Notes: a model not told the origin generated them from the letters alone. 64,000 nucleotides of DNA from Micromonospora sp. WMMA1363 (GCF_030345795.1 NZ_JAUALB010000001.1:5262001-5326000); one strand, 5' to 3'; counted from the stretch's first letter, positions 37,084-45,613 are shown. Made by a program: numbers and translations.

Positions 37084-38085
37084 TCAGCAGACCCGCGGTG
37101 GGCCGGTGACGGCGTCCGGGCCGGCGCGTTCGATCGCGGTCAGCTGCGCGACAGTGGTGCCGGCGATGTTGTGCAGCGCCTCCTCCGTGAAGAACGCCTG
37201 GTGTCCGGTGACCAGCACGTTCGGGAAGGTGTTCAGCCGGGAGAACTCGTCGTCGCCGAGGACGTGGTCGGAGAGGTCCTCGAAGAACAGGTCCGTCTCC
37301 TCCTCGTAGACGTCGAGGCCCAGGTAGCCGATGTGACCGCGCTTCAACCCGCCGATCACGGCGTGGGTGTCCACCAGCGCGCCCCGGCTTGTGTTGATCA
37401 GCATCACCCCCTCGCGCATCTGCGCGATCCGTTCGGAGTCGATCAAATGATGGGTGTCCGGTGTCAGCGGGCAGTGCAGGGTGACCACGTGCGCTTCGGC
37501 GAGCAGTTCCTTGAGCGGGACGTACTCGATCCCGAGAGCGCGGGCCTCGTCGCTTGGGTACGGGTCGGCTGCCAGCACCCGGCAGCCGAAGCCGGTGAGG
37601 ATCCGGGCCACGCACATGCCGATCTTTCCGGTGCCGACGATACCGACGGTGCGGCCGTGCAGGTCGAAACCGAGCAGTCCGGTGAGGGCGAAGTTGTGCT
37701 CCCGCACCCGGTTGTACGCGCGGTGAATCTTGCGGTTGAGAGCGAGTATCAGCCCGACGGTGTGTTCGGCGACCGCGTGGGGGGAGTACTCGGGAACCCG
37801 GACCACGGTCAGACCCAGCTGGCGCGCGGCGGCCACGTCGACGTGGTTGAAGCCGGCCGAGCGCAGGGCCACCACCCGGACCCCGACGTCTGCCAGTGCC
37901 GTCAGCGTCGGTGCGCCGAGGTCATCGTTGACGAATGCGCACACCGCCTCCGCCCCGGCGGCCAGGCGCGCGGTCTGCGGTAGGAGTCGAGACTCCAGGA
38001 ACGTCAGCTCGTGGCCGGCCGCTTCGTTCGCGGTAGAGAGAAAATCCCGGTCGTAGGGCTTCGTGCTGAACACCGCCACCCGCAT
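37084..38085 (-). CDS. D-lactate dehydrogenase-type 2-hydroxyacid dehydrogenase
   Basis: A 333-residue NAD enzyme with ATG 38085 and GGAGGT six bases upstream. It has [12 protein letters not shown] at the start, S-A-G-F-N-H-V-D, the nucleotide loop [10 protein letters not shown] followed by an Asp in A-D-P-Y (NAD preference), the catalytic Arg in [10 protein letters not shown], Glu in D-V-Y-E-E-E and His in [12 protein letters not shown]. The last motif is characteristic of fermentative LdhA-type D-lactate dehydrogenases: pyruvate to D-lactate. It stands alone, and a role in redox balancing is inferred. Confidence 0.88.
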   Translation of the reverse strand: MRVAVFSTKPYDRDFLSTANEAAGHELTFLESRLLPQTARLAAGAEAVCAFVNDDLGAPTLTALADVGVRVVALRSAGFNHVDVAAARQLGLTVVRVPEYSPHAVAEHTVGLILALNRKIHRAYNRVREHNFALTGLLGFDLHGRTVGIVGTGKIGMCVARILTGFGCRVLAADPYPSDEARALGIEYVPLKELLAEAHVVTLHCPLTPDTHHLIDSERIAQMREGVMLINTSRGALVDTHAVIGGLKRGHIGYLGLDVYEEETDLFFEDLSDHVLGDDEFSRLNTFPNVLVTGHQAFFTEEALHNIAGTTVAQLTAIERAGPDAVTGPPRVC

Positions 38086-38376
38086 GAGGTCACCTCCGTG
38101 CCCGACGTTACGGGCCGACGACGGTGTCCTGGCAGGGTCCACCGACCCCCCGTCGGCATGGCCTTCGGCCGTCCCGGCCCGTCCGACGCCGTCCTACGGT
38201 CTGACTCGCGTCGAGCTGTTCGCCGCCTGTGCCCGTGCCAGGCGGTGGGGAGGTGGACGCCATGCCGGTACAGCGCCTACCAGTTCCCGGGGGCCGAAGG
38301 GGTAGGAGTGTCCGGTCGGGGTGTGCCGCCGTCGCCTTGGGGCTGACGGTGGACTCGGCCCGGTAGTTTCGAAGAC

Positions 38377-39345
38377 ATGCGTTATGTGCCGCTCGACACC
38401 CCGAAGCCCCTGTCCGTCATCGGTCTCGGCACCTGGCAGTTCGGGTCCCGGGAGTGGGGCTACGGCCCCGACTACGAGCGCCAGGCGGCGCAGATCGTCC
38501 GGCGCGCCGTAGATCTCGGCGTCACCCTGTTCGACACCGCCGAGATGTACGGGTTTGGCCGCAGCGAGCGGATCCTCGGCGCCGCGCTCGGCGACGACCG
38601 GGCGAAGGTGGTGGTGGCCAGCAAGATTTACCCGATTTTCCCGGTGGCGCCGGTGGTGGAGCAGCGGGCGGTCGCCTCGGCGGCCCGGCTGGGCGTCACC
38701 AGCATCGGCCTCTACCAGGTGCACCAGCCCAACCCGCTGGTCGCCGACCGCACGACGATGCGCGGCATGCGGGCGTTGCAGGACGTCGGACTGGTCGGCG
38801 AGGTCGGGGTGAGCAATTACAGCCTGCGCCGCTGGCAGCTGGCCGAGGCCGCGTTGGGCCGCCGGGTGCTGAGTAACCAGGTGCGGTACAGCATGGTCGA
38901 TCGCCGGCCCGAGGACGACCTGCTCCCGTACGCGCGGCAGGCCGGTCGGCTGGTCATCGCGTACAGCCCGCTCGCGCAGGGCTTCCTCTCCGGGCGGTAC
39001 GACGCGACGAACCCGCCGGGCGGGGCGGCGCGTCGGGCCAACCCGTACTTCCTGCCGGAGAACCTGGAGCGTGGCGCCGCGCTGATCGAAACGCTGCGGC
39101 AGGTGGCCGACGCGCACGACGCCACGCCGAGCCAGATCGCGCTCGCGTACCTGTTACGCCACCCGAACGTGGTGGCGATCCCCGGGGCGTCGGGCGTGGA
39201 GCAGCTGGAGCGCAACGTGGCCGCCGCCGAGATCGAGTTGGCCGACGACGAGGACGCCGCTCTGGCCGCCGCCGCCCGCGCGTTCCGCCCGATTACCGGT
39301 GTGGCCGCTCTGCCGCGGCTGCTTCGGGCGCGGGCTGGGCGCTGA
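38377..39345 (+). CDS. aldo/keto reductase
   Basis: A 322-residue TIM-barrel NADPH reductase. The catalytic tetrad is visible: Asp53 and Tyr58 in F-D-T-A-E-M-Y, Lys83 in V-A-S-K-I-Y, and His116 in Y-Q-V-H-Q-P. Other family blocks are G-V-S-N-Y, L-x-x-N-Q-V-x-Y-S-M and S-P-L-A-Q-G-F-L-S-G-R-Y, placing it near the YhdN/voltage-gated-potassium-channel-beta subgroup. The substrate carbonyl is unknown. The gene is isolated, transcribed away from the dehydrogenase gene, with 291 bp between their starts. Confidence 0.88.
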   Translation: MRYVPLDTPKPLSVIGLGTWQFGSREWGYGPDYERQAAQIVRRAVDLGVTLFDTAEMYGFGRSERILGAALGDDRAKVVVASKIYPIFPVAPVVEQRAVASAARLGVTSIGLYQVHQPNPLVADRTTMRGMRALQDVGLVGEVGVSNYSLRRWQLAEAALGRRVLSNQVRYSMVDRRPEDDLLPYARQAGRLVIAYSPLAQGFLSGRYDATNPPGGAARRANPYFLPENLERGAALIETLRQVADAHDATPSQIALAYLLRHPNVVAIPGASGVEQLERNVAAAEIELADDEDAALAAAARAFRPITGVAALPRLLRARAGR

Positions 39346-39496
39346 TCGCCGTCGCCGGGCGGCGACCATGGATCGGCGCGCTCCCGCGCGTCGACCCCGA
39401 TGAACTGGAACATGGCGGCCGGGCCGTTTCTGGTGCGGCCGGTAGGCCGGTAGCCGGTGGCAGCCGCGGCGTGGGCGTCAGGAGGTAGGTAGGGCG

Positions 39497-39988
39497 TCAG
39501 GACAGGTCGCGGGCGTAGCAGACGGAGAGCGGCTCGCCCCGGTACGGGCCGAAGTTGTCGATCCGGCGGTATCCTTCCCGCTGGTAGAAGCGCATCGCCT
39601 CCGGCTGGGCGGTGCCGGTCTCCAGCACCAGGGTGCGTACACCCGCGCTGCGGGCCGCATTCTCCAGGGCGCGCAGGATGGCGGTCGCCACGCCGGTGCC
39701 GCGGGCGGGCGGCTCGACGTACATCCGCTTGATCTCCGCCTCCCGGTCGCGAAGGAACCGCAGGCCGCCGCAGCCCAGCGCGGTCCCGGACGCGTCGCGG
39801 GCGACCAGGAAAACACTGACTGTCTCACCGTTCGGCGGCTCGCCCGGCTCGTGGTCGTCGTTGCCGTAGCGGGCGTCCAGCTCGGCGCGTTGCGCGGCGC
39901 GCAGCCGGCTGGCGTCGGCCGACTCCCACGGTTCCTGTTCCACCGAGATGATCTGGTTCATGCTGCCCACCGAGATGATCTGGTTCAT
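39497..39988 (-). CDS. GNAT family N-acetyltransferase with duplicated N-terminus
   Basis: A 163-residue acetyltransferase: core G-C-G-G-L-R-F-L, I-K-R-M-Y-V, the acetyl-CoA loop A-R-G-T-G-V-A and F-Y-Q-R-E-G-Y. The N-terminus is duplicated: M-N-Q-I-I-S-V occurs at residues 1-7 and again at 10-16, because a 27-bp unit at the start of the gene is tandemly repeated. This supplies two ATGs, 39988 and 39961. Only the outer one has a GAGG ribosome site (five bases upstream), so I start there. It is divergent from a TetR gene with palindromic operators between. Substrate unknown. Confidence 0.85.
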   Translation of the reverse strand: MNQIISVGSMNQIISVEQEPWESADASRLRAAQRAELDARYGNDDHEPGEPPNGETVSVFLVARDASGTALGCGGLRFLRDREAEIKRMYVEPPARGTGVATAILRALENAARSAGVRTLVLETGTAQPEAMRFYQREGYRRIDNFGPYRGEPLSVCYARDLS

Positions 39989-39993
39989 GCTGC
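39940..39993. repeat. perfect 27-bp tandem duplication at the GNAT start
   Basis: Copies 39940-39966 and 39967-39993 are identical and in frame. The unit covers the start codon and the first seven codons of the GNAT gene plus the upstream junction. Confidence 0.95.
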
Positions 39994-40002
39994 CTCAATT
40001 CC

Positions 40003-40031
40003 GTAACAGGCGTTACCGTAACGGATGTTAC
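40003..40031. promoter_or_regulatory. tandem palindromic operators between GNAT and TetR genes
   Basis: GTAAC-AGGC-GTTAC (40003-40016) and GTAAC-GGAT-GTTAC (40018-40031) are perfect 5+5 palindromes 15 bp apart. They lie in the divergent promoter region, 10 bp from the duplicated GNAT start, and are the likely binding sites of the adjacent TetR protein. Confidence 0.8.
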
Positions 40032-40064
40032 GCTACCGGATGAGCGGTGGCGAGGGGAGGCGCG

Positions 40065-40667
40065 GTGGGGCGACGGCGGGACCTGGCCGGCCAGCAGGAG
40101 CAGCTCTCGGCGGCAACCTGGTCGGTGCTCGCCGAGCACGGCTTGGCCGGCCTCACCCTGCGGGCGGTCGCCGAACGCGCTGGCTGCACCACCGGCATGC
40201 TGCTGCACACCTTCGTCGACAAGCGTGCCCTGCTTGCACACGCCCGCGAGCTGCTGCATCAGCGCACCGGGGAGCGGGCCGACGCCGCCGCCTCGGCGTC
40301 CGCTGATCCAATCGAGGCGTTGCGGGCGGTGCTCCTCCAGGCGGCGTCCATCACCGAGGAGAAGCGGGAGGAGGCCCGGGTGTGGATCGGCTTCCTGGCC
40401 GCCGCGCTGGCCGATCCGGTGCTGGCCGAGCTGCACCGGCGCTACAACCGCTCCTTCGTGGACCGGATCGGGCGGCTGGTCGCCGCCGCCTGTCCGGACC
40501 GGGCCCCGGCCGCCTGTGCCGCAACCGCCACAACCCTGGTCGCACTCGTCGAGGGGCTCAACACCCTCGCCGCCGTCGACCCGGGGACGTACAGCGACGA
40601 GGCGCAGCAGTCGGCCGTCGACGCGGCCCTCGCGCCGGTGGTGCCGGTCCGGCTGAACCGTCGGTGA
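40065..40667 (+). CDS. TetR family regulator (BetI-like C-terminus)
   Basis: A 200-residue repressor. GTG 40065 is chosen because GGGGAGG ends five bases upstream; a GTG at 40047 is alternative. HTH at ~10-55: A-A-T-W-S-V-L-A-E-H-G-L-A-G-L-T-L-R-A-V-A-E-R-A-G-C-T-T-G, then H-T-F-V-D-K-R-A-L-L. The C-terminal domain has W-I-G-F-L-A-A-A-L-A-D-P-x-L-A-E-L-H-R-R-Y and a L-V-E-G-L-N motif common in BetI/TetR_C_6 proteins. It probably represses itself and the divergent GNAT gene via the two GTAAC palindromes. Confidence 0.88.
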   Translation: MGRRRDLAGQQEQLSAATWSVLAEHGLAGLTLRAVAERAGCTTGMLLHTFVDKRALLAHARELLHQRTGERADAAASASADPIEALRAVLLQAASITEEKREEARVWIGFLAAALADPVLAELHRRYNRSFVDRIGRLVAAACPDRAPAACAATATTLVALVEGLNTLAAVDPGTYSDEAQQSAVDAALAPVVPVRLNRR

Positions 40668-40730
40668 ACCCCGTGTTGAAGCCGGTTGTCGCGCCGGTCG
40701 CCGGCGGGCCGCCGAGATAGCGTTGGCCGG

Positions 40731-41216
40731 GTGACTGCGCCTTCCCCGGTTACCCCGGTCCCGCCCGCCGACCTGCCCGGCACGCTCGGCGAGCTGCGTG
40801 CGGCGGGCCACCGGTACCGTACCGTCAAGCAGGAACTCCGAGACAACCTCCTGGCTCGGCTGCGCGCCGGCGCCGACCGGTTCCCCGGCATCGTCGGATA
40901 CGACGAGACCGTGCTGCCCGAGGTCGAGCGGGCGGTGCTCGCCGGCCACGACATGGTGCTGCTCGGCGAGCGGGGCCAGGGCAAGACCCGGCTGATCCGG
41001 TCGTTGGCCGGGCTCCTCGACGAATGGACGCCGGTGATCGCCGAATCGGTGCTCAACGAGCATCCGCTGCACCCGATCACGCCGGCCGCCCGGTGGTGGA
41101 ACTTTCCGGCGGCATCAGGTCAGGCCGGCGTGCCGGGGCCGACCCCGTATCCAGAACGCCGTTGGCCACCGGCCGGCGTACGGAGTCCGGCCCGCCGGGC
41201 CGCTGATCGCGGCTAG
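40731..41216 (+). pseudogene. truncated AAA ATPase (magnesium-chelatase/MoxR type)
   Basis: From GTG 40731 the first ~120 residues match the N-terminus of a ~460-residue actinobacterial AAA protein annotated as magnesium chelatase- or sigma-54-interacting-like: L-G-E-L-R-A-A-G-H, the F-P-G-I-V-G-Y-D-E-T block, Walker A L-L-G-E-R-G-Q-G-K-T-R and S-V-L-N-E-H-P-L-H-P-I. Just after P-A-A-R-W (about 41095) the similarity ends and the frame runs ~40 low-complexity codons to a stop. Walker B, sensor and C-terminal domains are missing, so the ATPase cannot work. A deletion has joined it to the next gene. Confidence 0.65.
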
Positions 41217-41225
41217 CCTGAGCCG

Positions 41226-41693
41226 GTGGAGGTGGACAGGCTACGGCGGACGTACGAGGAACTGCTCGCCGTGATCGACGCCGGCGGCTTCGGGCCGCCG
41301 CCGGAGGGACAGCTCGGGGCGGAGCAGACCGTCGCCCATCTCGTCACCAACGACGAGCTGATGATCGAGGCGACCGAGGCGGTCATCGCCGGATCGCCGT
41401 ACGCGTACTACGACCTGGAGACGGTGCACCGGCCCGAGGTCGATTCGCTGGTCGCCGAGTACGGCGGCCTGGCCGGCCTGGCTGCCCTGTTGCGTGCCAC
41501 CAGTCAAGAGCTGGTCACCCTGGTGGACGGGCTCGGTCCGGCCGCCGAGACGCCCGTGGACACCCACCTGCGCGAGGGCTACGACCTCAACGTCGACGAG
41601 CCGCTGCCCTGGGGTCGTGTGCTCGACCTGCACGCCCGCGTCCATCTCCCGAGGCACCTGGCCCACCTCCGCACCCTGCGCCCCCATACCTGA
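41226..41693 (+). CDS. DinB-superfamily-like protein
   Basis: A 155-residue helical protein starting at GTG 41226. The His pattern A-H-L-V near residue 37-40 and H-A-R-V-H-L-P-R-H-L-A-H-L near the C-terminus resembles the metal-binding triad of DinB/maleylpyruvate-isomerase-N proteins, many of which are thiol- or mycothiol-dependent transferases in actinobacteria. The assignment is a motif impression; no operon partner is evident, since the gene upstream is truncated. Confidence 0.6.
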   Translation: MEVDRLRRTYEELLAVIDAGGFGPPPEGQLGAEQTVAHLVTNDELMIEATEAVIAGSPYAYYDLETVHRPEVDSLVAEYGGLAGLAALLRATSQELVTLVDGLGPAAETPVDTHLREGYDLNVDEPLPWGRVLDLHARVHLPRHLAHLRTLRPHT

Positions 41694-41909
41694 CCCGCCC
41701 CGGGAAGCCCCGCGATCGTGCGCTTTCCGCCGGACGGAACGGGCCGGGAGGGGCGAACTGCCACCCGGACGTGCAAGATCGGCGGGGCGGGTGGGAGTTC
41801 CGTGCCGCGGCCACGCTTCGTTCGCCGCTACCCCGACGAGGGTGCCGGTGCTACCCGTGCCGATCGTCGCGCCGGCCCGGCGGGCGTGGCGCTACCGGGG
41901 ACTGACCGG

Positions 41910-42626
41910 TCAACCGAGCCGCCACTGCTGCTCGGGGACGCCCGCGCAGGTGGTCTGCCGGATGTCGGTGCCGGCCTCGGTGCCGCCGTCGTCGGGCCGC
42001 GCGCACCGGCCGCTGTGCAGCGCCGCGAGCAGCACCGCCCCGCCACCGGTCGGCACGAGTCGCCACTGCTGGTTGGCCTCGCCGTGGCATGGGTACTGTT
42101 GGAGTTTCGCCCCATCGTCGCCGTTGTTGCCCTCGACGTCGAGGCACATCCCGTACGCCTCGTTGGTCAACGTCACCAGGCCCGCGCCGACCGGGTTGGC
42201 GACCCACCGCTGCTCGGGGCCGCCGGTGCAGTCGGCGAGCTTCGCGACCGCCTTCTCTTCGCTGCCGTCCACACCGAGGCAGTGACCGGACGCCACGGTG
42301 CGGAACACCGTGGGGCCGGTGAGCGACACGGGCGGGGTGGTCGGGGCGGCGCTCGGAGTGGGGGACGGGGACGCCGGGCCGGTGGGGGCGGGTTCGCTCG
42401 GTGCAGGGGTGGAGGCGGTGACCGACGGGGTATCCGCGGCCACCGGCAGCGCGGGCGGATCCCCGCCGCCACCGAGCACACCGGCGGCGAAGAAGGCCCC
42501 GAGTAGGAGCCCGACCACGCCCACGAGAGCCGCCGCCCGCATCAGCGGGTCGCGCGGGAGCCCGGGACGGGTGGCCTGGCGGCGGTAGATCGTGCCGGTC
42601 GGGTCGGGACCTTCGGGGACGGACAT
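41910..42626 (-). CDS. membrane-anchored ricin-B-type (beta-trefoil) lectin
   Basis: A 238-residue protein from ATG 42626. A cytoplasmic leader of ~30 residues, one TM helix at ~30-52, a Pro/Ser/Thr/Ala linker (~60-105) and a C-terminal R-type lectin domain (~110-238). The domain shows three repeats each with a Q-x-W-type element (E-Q-R-W-V, N-Q-Q-W-R-L, E-Q-Q-W-R-L) and C-L-G-V / C-L-D-V / C-A-R-P strands with paired cysteines. Such domains bind galactose- or xylan-type glycans outside the cell. No catalytic domain is fused. It is convergent with the DinB-like gene. Confidence 0.85.
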   Translation of the reverse strand: MSVPEGPDPTGTIYRRQATRPGLPRDPLMRAAALVGVVGLLLGAFFAAGVLGGGGDPPALPVAADTPSVTASTPAPSEPAPTGPASPSPTPSAAPTTPPVSLTGPTVFRTVASGHCLGVDGSEEKAVAKLADCTGGPEQRWVANPVGAGLVTLTNEAYGMCLDVEGNNGDDGAKLQQYPCHGEANQQWRLVPTGGGAVLLAALHSGRCARPDDGGTEAGTDIRQTTCAGVPEQQWRLG

Positions 42627-42684
42627 ACCGGCATCCTGACCCACTGCCCGGGTCCCCGGCCAGCCCGCCGGACCAAGGCGTGAC

Positions 42685-42867
42685 TCAGTCGACGACCCGG
42701 ACGGGCTTGCAGGGCGCCGCCCGGTCGCAGATCATCTTCGCCTCGAGCTCCGGGTCCGCCGCCCGTTGCCGTGCGGAGCCGGCGGACGCGAAGTGGCCAT
42801 CGTGGACGTCCCACCGTGGTGGGCGCCGACAGCGTAAGGTGATCTCATGTATGCCGTGCGTGATCAT
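42685..42867 (-). CDS. possible small protein antisense to the start of the oxidoreductase gene
   Basis: A 60-residue frame from ATG 42867: M-I-T-H-G-I-H-E-I-T-L-R-C-R-R-P-P-R-W-D-V-H, then F-A-S-A-G-S-A-R-Q-R-A-A-D and M-I-C-D-R-A-A-P-C-K-P-V-R-V-V-D. It reads like a compact natural protein with three cysteines, not like a shadow frame. It overlaps the first codons of the divergent oxidoreductase gene by 21 bp, and I see no good ribosome site. Function unknown. Confidence 0.4.
   Translation of the reverse strand: MITHGIHEITLRCRRPPRWDVHDGHFASAGSARQRAADPELEAKMICDRAAPCKPVRVVD
42835..42840 (+). promoter_or_regulatory. -10 box of a probable leaderless promoter
   Basis: TAAGGT ends six bases before ATG 42847, with no Shine-Dalgarno in between. 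That spacing predicts a transcript starting at or next to the ATG, driving the two-gene fatty-acid methylation operon. Confidence 0.55.
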
Positions 42868-44229
42868 GACCAGGCGGTGGCCCGTCTCCGGCGGTCGTAC
42901 GCGGCCGTGCCCCCGGGGGAGCCGGTCCGGCTGGCCAAACGCACCACCAACCTGTTTCGCCCGCGCAGCGTGCCCCGGGCCCCGGGGTTGGACGTGAGTG
43001 GGCTCGGCAGGGTCCTGCACGTCGACCCGGCCGCCCGCACCGCCGACGTGCAGGGCATGTGCACCTACGAGGATTTGGTCGACGCCACCCTTCCGCAGGG
43101 GCTGATGCCGCTGGTCGTGCCGCAGCTACGCACGATCACGCTGGGCGGGGCGGTCACCGGCCTCGGCATCGAGTCCACCTCGTTCCACAACGGGCTGCCG
43201 CACGAGTCGGTGACCGAGCTGGACGTGCTGACCGGGGCGGGTGAGATCGTCACGGCCCGTCCGGAGGGGGAGCACGCCGACCTGTTCGCCGCGTTTCCCA
43301 ACTCGCTGGGCAGCCTCGGGTACGCGACCCGGTTGCGCATCGAGCTGCAACCGGTCGGCCCGGAGGTGGCCCTGCGCAACGTGCGGTTCAGCCGGCTGGA
43401 GGAGTTGGCCGACGCGGTCGCGGAGGTGATCGCCACCCGGTCCTGGGCGGGCGAGCCGGTGAACGCGATGGACGGGGTGATGTTCAGCCCCGGCGAGGCG
43501 TACCTGGTACTCGCCAGGTTCGCCGACGACACCGGGCCGGTCAGCGACTACACCGGCCAGAACATCTACTATCGGTCGCTGCGCCGGCGCACCCGCGACG
43601 CCCTGACGGCGTACGACTATCTGTGGCGCTGGGACACCGACTGGTTCTGGTGTTCCGCGGCATTCGGGGTGCAGCACCCGGTGGTGCGGCGGATCTGGCC
43701 GGCGCGCTGGCGGCGTAGCGATGTCTATCACCGGCTGGTCCGCCTGGAGCACCGGCACCAGGTGGCCGCGCGGATCGACCGGTGGCGCGGCCAGCCGGCG
43801 CGCGAGCGGGTGGTGCAGGACGTGGAGATCCCGCTGAGCCGCACCGCCGAGTTCCTGCGCTGGTTCGCCCGGACGGTGGGGATGACCCCGGTCTGGCTCT
43901 GCCCGCTGCGGCTGCGGGAGCCGTCCGGCCGTGGGTCGGCGCGGGCCTGGCCGCTGTACCCGCTGCGGCCGGGGCAGGACTACGTGAACATCGGTTTCTG
44001 GGGGAGCGTGCCGGTCGCTCCGGGCGCCGTCGACGGCGACGTGAACCGGGCGGTCGAGCGCGAGGTGTCGGAGCTCGGCGGGCACAAGTCGCTCTACTCC
44101 GACGCCTACTACGACCGGGCGGTGTTCGACCGGCTCTACGGCGGCGACACCTGGCGGGCCGTCAAGGACCGCTACGACCCGGATCACCGGCTCACCGGAC
44201 TGTACGAAAAGGCGGTAGCACGAGCATGA
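42847..44229 (+). CDS. tmsA: FAD-binding oxidoreductase, predicted 10-methylene fatty acyl reductase
   Basis: A 460-residue flavoprotein of the FAD_binding_4/DHCR24-like type. The PP-loop region is T-L-G-G-A-V-T-G-L-G-I-E-S-T-S-F-H-N-G-L-P-H-E-S-V-T-E-L-D-V-L-T-G at ~97-128, followed by G-S-L-G-Y-A-T-R-L. Paired in an ATGA-overlapping operon with a cyclopropane-synthase-like methyltransferase, it matches the tmsA-tmsB (bfa) genes that make 10-methylstearic (tuberculostearic-type) acids. In that pathway the methyltransferase adds a methylene at C10 of an oleoyl chain and the flavoprotein reduces it to a methyl. Inferred from the pair, not from this gene alone. Confidence 0.75.
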   Translation: MYAVRDHDQAVARLRRSYAAVPPGEPVRLAKRTTNLFRPRSVPRAPGLDVSGLGRVLHVDPAARTADVQGMCTYEDLVDATLPQGLMPLVVPQLRTITLGGAVTGLGIESTSFHNGLPHESVTELDVLTGAGEIVTARPEGEHADLFAAFPNSLGSLGYATRLRIELQPVGPEVALRNVRFSRLEELADAVAEVIATRSWAGEPVNAMDGVMFSPGEAYLVLARFADDTGPVSDYTGQNIYYRSLRRRTRDALTAYDYLWRWDTDWFWCSAAFGVQHPVVRRIWPARWRRSDVYHRLVRLEHRHQVAARIDRWRGQPARERVVQDVEIPLSRTAEFLRWFARTVGMTPVWLCPLRLREPSGRGSARAWPLYPLRPGQDYVNIGFWGSVPVAPGAVDGDVNRAVEREVSELGGHKSLYSDAYYDRAVFDRLYGGDTWRAVKDRYDPDHRLTGLYEKAVARA

Positions 44230-45569
44230 GCCTCATCGATCGAGATCAGGGAGCGGCGAGCGTTCCGGCGACACCGTCGGCGGGGAGCCGGCGTCCGGGT
44301 CCGACCGTGGCCGACATCATCCGCGCGATGACCACCGGGCCGCTGCCGGTTCGGGTCACCGGGTACGACGGCAGTGCCGTCGGCCCGGCCGACGCCGGCA
44401 TCACTCTCGCCATCCGCTCCGAACGCGGCCTGTCGTACCTGCTGACGGCGCCGGGTGACCTGGGCATGGCGCGGGCGTACGTGAGCGGCGACCTCGGCCT
44501 GGAGGGGGTGCACCCGGGCGATCCGTACGAGGCGTTGCGGGTGGTCAAGGACCAGGTGCGGCTGCGCGTCCCGCCGGTGGCCGAGGCACTGCACCTGGTG
44601 CGCGGGCTCGGCTGGGAGCGGCTGCTGCCGCCACCGCCCCCGCCGCAGGAGGCGCTGCCCCGATGGAAGCGAGTCCTGAGCGGGCTGCGGCACTCCCGCT
44701 CCCGGGACAGCAGTGTGATCTCGCACCACTACGACGTGTCGAACGCCTTCTACGAGAAGGTGCTCGGGGAGTCCATGACATACACCTGCGCGGTGTTCCG
44801 GTCCCCGGACGACACGCTGGAGGTGGCGCAGGCGGCCAAGTACGACCTGGTCGCGCAGAAGCTCGCGCTCAAGTCCGGGATACGGCTGCTCGACGTGGGC
44901 TGCGGCTGGGGTGGCATGGTCCGGCACGCCTCCCGGGAGTACGGCGTCAAGGCGCTCGGGGTGACCCTGTCGCGGGCGCAGGCGCAGTGGGCGCAGGACG
45001 CGATCGAACGTGAGGGGCTGACCGGCCTGGCGGAGGTGCGCCATCTGGACTACCGGGACGCGCCACGCGAGCAGTTCGACGCGGTCTCCTCGATCGGGCT
45101 GACCGAGCACATCGGGGTGCGCAACTACCCGGCGTACTTCGGTTTTCTGCGTAACCGGCTGCGGCCCGACGGGCGATTGCTGAACCACTGCATCACCCGC
45201 GTGGACAACCGGGCGCCACACCGCTCGGGAGTGTTCATCGACCGGTACGTCTTCCCCGACGGTGAGCTGTGCGGTCCCGGCCGGGTGATCTCGGAGATCC
45301 ACGACGTGGGGCTGGAGATACACCACGAGGAGAACCTGCGGCGGCACTACGCGCTGACCCTCGCCGCCTGGTGCCGCAACCTGCGGGCTAACTGGGACTT
45401 CTGCGTCTCGGAGGTGGGTGCCGGTACCGCCCGGGTGTGGGGCCTGTACATGGCCGGCTCCCGGATGGCGTTCGAAGGTAACAGCATCCAGCTGCACCAG
45501 GTGCTCGCGACCCGGACCGGCCCGGCCGGCGATACGAGCTACCCACTGCGTCCCGACTGGTTGCCCTGA
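44226..45569 (+). CDS. tmsB: cyclopropane-fatty-acid-synthase-like SAM methyltransferase, predicted 10-methylene fatty acid synthase
   Basis: A 447-residue enzyme starting at ATG 44226, which overlaps the stop of the flavoprotein gene; a much longer upstream frame is only overlap. The N-terminal ~150 residues are the extra domain of the family (G-P-L-P-V-R-V-T-G-Y-D-G-S at ~39-51). The CFA core follows: S-H-H-Y-D-V-S-N-A-F-Y, the SAM site L-L-D-V-G-C-G-W-G-G, G-V-T-L-S, and S-I-G-L-T-E-H-I-G. Genuine cyclopropane synthases form a ring; the adjacent reductase argues that here an exomethylene intermediate is reduced to a 10-methyl branch, a common membrane lipid of Micromonospora relatives. Confidence 0.82.
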   Translation: MSLIDRDQGAASVPATPSAGSRRPGPTVADIIRAMTTGPLPVRVTGYDGSAVGPADAGITLAIRSERGLSYLLTAPGDLGMARAYVSGDLGLEGVHPGDPYEALRVVKDQVRLRVPPVAEALHLVRGLGWERLLPPPPPPQEALPRWKRVLSGLRHSRSRDSSVISHHYDVSNAFYEKVLGESMTYTCAVFRSPDDTLEVAQAAKYDLVAQKLALKSGIRLLDVGCGWGGMVRHASREYGVKALGVTLSRAQAQWAQDAIEREGLTGLAEVRHLDYRDAPREQFDAVSSIGLTEHIGVRNYPAYFGFLRNRLRPDGRLLNHCITRVDNRAPHRSGVFIDRYVFPDGELCGPGRVISEIHDVGLEIHHEENLRRHYALTLAAWCRNLRANWDFCVSEVGAGTARVWGLYMAGSRMAFEGNSIQLHQVLATRTGPAGDTSYPLRPDWLP

Positions 45570-45580
45570 CCACTGCCATC

Positions 45581-45613
45581 CGAAGGCCGCGCCGCTGGTT
45601 GGCGCAGCCTTCG
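45581..45613 (+). terminator. terminator of the tms operon
   Basis: Thirteen-base arms CGAAGGCCGCGCC and GGCGCAGCCTTCG with a single C/A mismatch and a seven-base loop, 11 bases after the methyltransferase stop. Confidence 0.7.

Noticed and set aside
36758..37615. A 285-codon minus-strand frame between the membrane-anchored protein and the dehydrogenase gene
   Set aside because: Mostly a shadow of the dehydrogenase coding region; Arg/Pro/His-rich with no domain.
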